This document shows positions 6,047-9,097 of a stretch of DNA of 9,097 nt, piece after piece. The translations under genes were made by a program, and so were the position numbers. Under the pieces are notes generated by a model. That model searched no databases and was not told the origin of the DNA. It saw nothing but the letters and a program-made list of their open reading frames with translations. How positions within the stretch are numbered: position 1 is the first letter of the stretch; every line of letters starts with the position of its first letter. The stretch covers positions 1-9,097 of the forward strand of contig CAMZKK010000097.1 in NCBI GenBank assembly GCA_947311175.1. The letters are read 5' to 3'. This stretch comes from an uncultured Planctomycetota bacterium (GTDB lineage Bacteria; Planctomycetota; SZUA-567; JAFGNG01).

Positions 6047-8065
6047 ATGAAAAACTGGATCAGGGCAATACTTGTTTTATTGTTTTTATGCATTTCTATG
6101 CCTGCAAAATTATCCGCAGCACAAGACAACAAAGCGTTATTTAAAAAAGGAAGTGAACTTTATTCACAAAATAAATTTAAAGAGGCAGTAAGTACCTTTG
6201 AAAAAATTGTTGGGGCAACACCGGAAGATATGTCGGCACGAACTAGTTTAGCATCAGCAGCTTATCGGCTTGGTCTTACCTTTGCTCAACGAGGAAATGT
6301 AAAAGATGCCAAGGAAAACTTTGCAAAGTCACAACGTAATTATGAAGTTGTTTACAATTCGTTTATTAAAAATCTAAATGGTGAATCAATTCCTACTCCA
6401 GGCAAACGTGGCTATTCAACATTTTTATTGCTCAACATGAATATAGCCTCCACAGCTACGGCTGCTAGAGAATACAAAGATGCTGAATCAGCCTATATGC
6501 GTATTCTCGACAACAATCCCAAAAATGGAAATGTTTGGTTATCGCTTGCGGGAATGTATCTTCGAAGTGGTCAAAAAGAAAAATCAATTGATGCTTACAA
6601 AAAAGCCTATGGAATATTAGAAACCGTCAATACTAAAGAAAAAAATCCAAGAAAGATTTATCAAGCAGCTCGGGCTGCTTTGGGCAGTGGCAGTTTTGAA
6701 TCAGCAATCAAAGAATATGAAAAACTTATGGAAGTTTCGCCAAAAAATGATACTGCGAGAATGGAGCTTGCCGGACTCTATAAGGTAGCTGGCAAAAAAG
6801 AATTATCTGAAAAAAACTACAAAATTGCCTATCAAAATATTCAGTTAAAATTTATGGATGACCCAACAAATGTGGGGTTAAATTATATTTTAGCAAAGGC
6901 AGCAATTGGGGCAAAAGATTATGAAGCAGCTGTTGTCGCTTACGAAAGAATCCTTACTTCAAGTCCAGAGCTTCATCGAGTAAGAATGGACCTTGCCGCA
7001 GCCTATGCTCTTCTTCGAGCATACGATATGGCTAAGGAAGAATTCAACACCGTTATTAAAAATACCGATGATCCGGAGTTAAAGAAAAGTGCAAAGCAGT
7101 GGATAACGGCAATGAATGCTGGCAATAAACGACATATAATTATGGGACAGGTATCTACCTCATTTACACTTGATTCTAATCCTCGGGCAAATCCAATTGA
7201 CACTACAGTTAAGACTACGGCTGGAAATGTCCATCTTGATAAAGATGATAATTGTGTCAAAAATGATAGCGTAAATGGATATACTGCGGTGTTAAGACAT
7301 ATCTATATGTCTCCTATCAAAAATTTACAATGGCGATCAACCTTTGTTTGGTTTGGCACCAACTATCATTTTCTTGACAAACAAAACGTCAACTTTTATA
7401 GCGTAAAAAGTGGTCCAAGCTATCGAATAGGTAAGCTTGATATTGAAATAGGGGCAATCTTAAGTGCAATGGAAAAAGATTGGCGAACATATTCAAAATC
7501 ACACGGCACAGAAATATCTTTGTCTTACCCCATGAATAATTATTTGCTTCTCAATGGTAGTTACAAGTTTGAGCGAAGAAAAATCTATGACGACAGAAAT
7601 CTGGATTCAACCATTCATACCTTTACTTTTCGCCCAATGGTAATGTGGGGTGAAAATCGAAAACAAAAACTTACTTTCGACCTTGGTTTGAAAGCCAATT
7701 ATAATGGAAGTGGTGGCGACTACCGAAAGAGCGAAGATTCAAGCTCTGCACCAACAAAAACAACCCGCTATAAAGATACTTATAGGACAAAGAGCATAGG
7801 TGTTAAATATAGCTATGATTTACCAAAGGGCTTTACTCCTTATGTTGAATACAAATACAGTGATGTTCGCTATACCTCACGAAGCACAACATTTTATGTG
7901 CCAAGAAAAGACAAAATCCACACCTATGGACTTGGGGTTAAGAAAAAACTCCCACATCGTTTTTCTGCCACCATTTCGCATAAAAGGACAAGGTCATATT
8001 CAAATATTCCGTTAAATGATTATCGCAGATATCAAACATCAATAAGCATTGCACGGGATTTTTAA
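6047..8065 (+). CDS. TPR plus outer-membrane beta-barrel protein, Slam/DUF560-like
   Basis: Residues 1-24 are a Sec signal (MKNWIRAILVLLFLCISMPA, cut near KLSAA). TPR helix pairs fill residues 28-340: FKKGSELYSQNKFKEAVSTF (32-51), KDAESAYMRILDNNP (144-158), SFESAIKEYEKLMEVSP (216-232) and DYEAAVVAYERILTSSPE (291-308). The last block, VRMDLAAAYALLRAYDMAKEEF (312-333), then QWITAM and a first strand with LDSNP (375-379), closely follows the junction seen in surface lipoprotein assembly modifiers (DUF560), where the barrel opens with a 'DSN' strand. Residues 365-672 alternate polar and hydrophobic strands and end in SISIARDF, with a terminal Phe as recognised by the BAM machinery. Slam proteins move lipoproteins or soluble clients across the outer membrane, so a similar role is inferred. 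GAGGA (6031-6035) lies 11 nt before the ATG. The gene is 54 nt upstream of the FecR gene. The fit is good in architecture but not proof of Slam function. Confidence 0.8.
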   Translation: MKNWIRAILVLLFLCISMPAKLSAAQDNKALFKKGSELYSQNKFKEAVSTFEKIVGATPEDMSARTSLASAAYRLGLTFAQRGNVKDAKENFAKSQRNYEVVYNSFIKNLNGESIPTPGKRGYSTFLLLNMNIASTATAAREYKDAESAYMRILDNNPKNGNVWLSLAGMYLRSGQKEKSIDAYKKAYGILETVNTKEKNPRKIYQAARAALGSGSFESAIKEYEKLMEVSPKNDTARMELAGLYKVAGKKELSEKNYKIAYQNIQLKFMDDPTNVGLNYILAKAAIGAKDYEAAVVAYERILTSSPELHRVRMDLAAAYALLRAYDMAKEEFNTVIKNTDDPELKKSAKQWITAMNAGNKRHIIMGQVSTSFTLDSNPRANPIDTTVKTTAGNVHLDKDDNCVKNDSVNGYTAVLRHIYMSPIKNLQWRSTFVWFGTNYHFLDKQNVNFYSVKSGPSYRIGKLDIEIGAILSAMEKDWRTYSKSHGTEISLSYPMNNYLLLNGSYKFERRKIYDDRNLDSTIHTFTFRPMVMWGENRKQKLTFDLGLKANYNGSGGDYRKSEDSSSAPTKTTRYKDTYRTKSIGVKYSYDLPKGFTPYVEYKYSDVRYTSRSTTFYVPRKDKIHTYGLGVKKKLPHRFSATISHKRTRSYSNIPLNDYRRYQTSISIARDF

Positions 8066-8107
8066 TAATTACTCTCTGGGGCATTACCTTTGAGATTGAA
8101 TTTTTAT

Positions 8108-8113
8108 AAGGAG
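8108..8113 (+). promoter_or_regulatory. Ribosome binding site fixing the FecR-gene start at ATG 8120
   Basis: AAGGAG lies 6 nt before the ATG at 8120. A longer reading from TTG 8090 is open, but it lacks a binding site and would place ten extra residues in front of a complete signal peptide. Confidence 0.7.
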
Positions 8114-8119
8114 CAAAAG

Positions 8120-9082
8120 ATGAAAACTTGGATTGAAAGAAAAACTTTTTTGGTGACATTTATTCTTGTAGCAATATGCATTATGAATACTAGCTCAAGC
8201 TCGGCTAATAATAAAAAAACAGTTCCAATCAAGGTGGGATTAGTTGTTGCTATAAGTGGTAGAGCAGTAGCAATTGACACAAGTGGCGTTAAACGACAAC
8301 TTAAAATTAAAACCCCTATTTTTGTTGGTGATACTCTTAAAACCAAATCAAAATCAAAATTACAAATAATGTTTAAAGATACTACCACTATAAGTATCGG
8401 GCAAAAAGCCAAAATGGTGATTGATGAATTTATTTATAAACCTGGTGACAATAAAAGTAGGTGCACCACAAGCATTGCAAGTGGTGCATTTAAAATTCTT
8501 GGTGGGGCAATTAGCAAAATGGCTCCTGATCAAATAATGGTAAAAACCCCAACTGCGACGATTGGCATTCGCGGAACACTTGGTATTGGCACGGCATCAA
8601 GTGATTCATCTACTGTAATATATATGGGGGGCGGCGGGATATCTGTTGCTGGTCATGAGATAAAGCCAGAAGGCCCTAATGGGCCAACTTCCGGCAGCAA
8701 GGGTTTAGTGCTTTTAACAGGTAAGCCTGGAATGGGAACAAAAGTATTAAGAGGTAAATTACCACAAAAACCAAGAATGTTTTTCCCAAAAGAAATAAAA
8801 AAAATAATGGAAGCTGTTGCAATTCCTGTAAAACAATCTGCCGATAATGGAAGAAGGCAAAGGACATGGGGAAAAATGGGAGGGTTGGTACCTTTGCCAT
8901 CAATACCTCCTAAAGGTGCTTATATTCCGACAGGCGCGGAAGATATTATTAAGGGAGTAAATGACGCAGCAACTGAAGCTGCTCAAAATGCCACAAATAA
9001 AGCTGCTGATGCTGCTGTTGATTCACAAGGAACAGGTGGTGGTGGTGGTTTTAGTGTTGGTGGTGTTAGTGATGGTGGATAA
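8120..9082 (+). CDS. Exported FecR-domain protein with Ala-rich and Gly-rich C-terminus
   Basis: From ATG 8120 the protein has 320 residues. Residues 1-29 are a Sec signal (MKTWIERKTFLVTFILVAIC, cut after SSA). Residues 38-155 form a FecR domain: GRAVAID, then FVGDTLKTKSKSKLQIMFKD (68-87), TTISIG, and the hallmark ATIGIRGTLGIGT (146-158). Residues 160-215 are Gly/Ser-rich strands. A Pro-rich segment (218-272) and an Ala-rich helix (282-300) follow, and the tail 304-320 is mainly Gly and Ser. FecR is best known as an anti-sigma regulator, but those proteins have a cytoplasmic N-terminal domain and a sigma-factor partner. This protein is fully exported and has neither, so it belongs to the exported FecR group whose roles are mostly unknown. 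It probably shares a transcript with the barrel gene 54 nt upstream, and may be its client or structural partner. The stop is TAA 9080-9082, with a second in-frame TAG at 9095-9097. Confidence 0.85.
   Translation: MKTWIERKTFLVTFILVAICIMNTSSSSANNKKTVPIKVGLVVAISGRAVAIDTSGVKRQLKIKTPIFVGDTLKTKSKSKLQIMFKDTTTISIGQKAKMVIDEFIYKPGDNKSRCTTSIASGAFKILGGAISKMAPDQIMVKTPTATIGIRGTLGIGTASSDSSTVIYMGGGGISVAGHEIKPEGPNGPTSGSKGLVLLTGKPGMGTKVLRGKLPQKPRMFFPKEIKKIMEAVAIPVKQSADNGRRQRTWGKMGGLVPLPSIPPKGAYIPTGAEDIIKGVNDAATEAAQNATNKAADAAVDSQGTGGGGGFSVGGVSDGG
9035..9049 (+). repeat. Trinucleotide repeat (GGT)5 coding for poly-Gly
   Basis: Five perfect GGT units near the end of the FecR gene encode the glycine run, and more imperfect GGT units follow to 9079. 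Slippage would change tail length by whole glycines without breaking the frame. Confidence 0.6.
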
Positions 9083-9097
9083 GTTAGTGGCCAGTAG

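Noticed and set aside
8090..8119. TTG start at 8090 giving ten more residues on the FecR protein
   Set aside because: It has no ribosome site, whereas ATG 8120 has AAGGAG 6 nt upstream and begins a complete signal peptide.
8672..8685. GGCCC-TAAT-GGGCC perfect hairpin in the FecR gene
   Set aside because: The stem is only 5 bp with no T tract after it, and the sequence is explained by the Gly-Pro-Asn-Gly-Pro codons.
1..9097. CRISPR array, tRNA/rRNA gene, insertion sequence, attachment site or toxin-antitoxin/defence cassette
   Set aside because: I looked for spaced direct repeats, tRNA-like cloverleaf ends, transposase motifs and paired small genes and found none.

Overview
The window is an AT-rich stretch of bacterial chromosome in which every convincing gene lies on the + strand. 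It comes from a Gram-negative-type cell: there are three or four Sec-exported proteins (one probably a lipoprotein) and a TPR protein whose C-terminal half looks like an outer-membrane beta-barrel ending in Phe. Every gene ends in TAA. Low GC, DUF3352-like and HEAT-repeat exported proteins, a pseudopilin-like C-terminal module and a headless NFACT protein would fit an under-described lineage such as the PVC/Lentisphaerae or Omnitrophota side of the tree. That placement is inference; no rRNA or marker gene is present to fix it.

Positions 106-5842 look like one transcription unit of tightly packed genes (gaps of 22 and 5 nt, then a 26-nt overlap). The order is a 787-residue exported protein of DUF3352-like build, a two-repeat PhoU protein, a protein with only the coiled-coil and C-terminal RNA-binding (NFACT-R) parts of the RqcH/NFACT family, and an exported HEAT-repeat protein. 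The last is interrupted by a single in-frame TAA at 4832-4834, and the repeat pattern continues unbroken in the same frame on the far side, so it looks like one gene cut by a nonsense codon. A textbook intrinsic-terminator hairpin (12-bp perfect stem, 6-T tail) lies at 3295-3335, inside the first 80 bases of the NFACT-R gene, and may act as an attenuator between phoU and the genes after it.

Positions 5843-6046 are non-coding. They hold an orphan Shine-Dalgarno-like sequence, a GC hairpin, long A and T tracts that can pair, a small palindrome and a weak promoter candidate. This is probably the boundary between two transcription units.

Positions 6047-9082 hold a two-gene unit: a periplasmic TPR plus outer-membrane beta-barrel protein resembling Slam/DUF560 proteins, and 54 nt later an exported FecR-domain protein with an Ala-rich stretch and a Gly-rich tail. 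No sigma factor or TonB receptor accompanies the FecR domain, so the classical iron-signalling role is unlikely. A barrel/client or cell-surface assembly pair is the more attractive guess. The window stops 15 bases after this gene.
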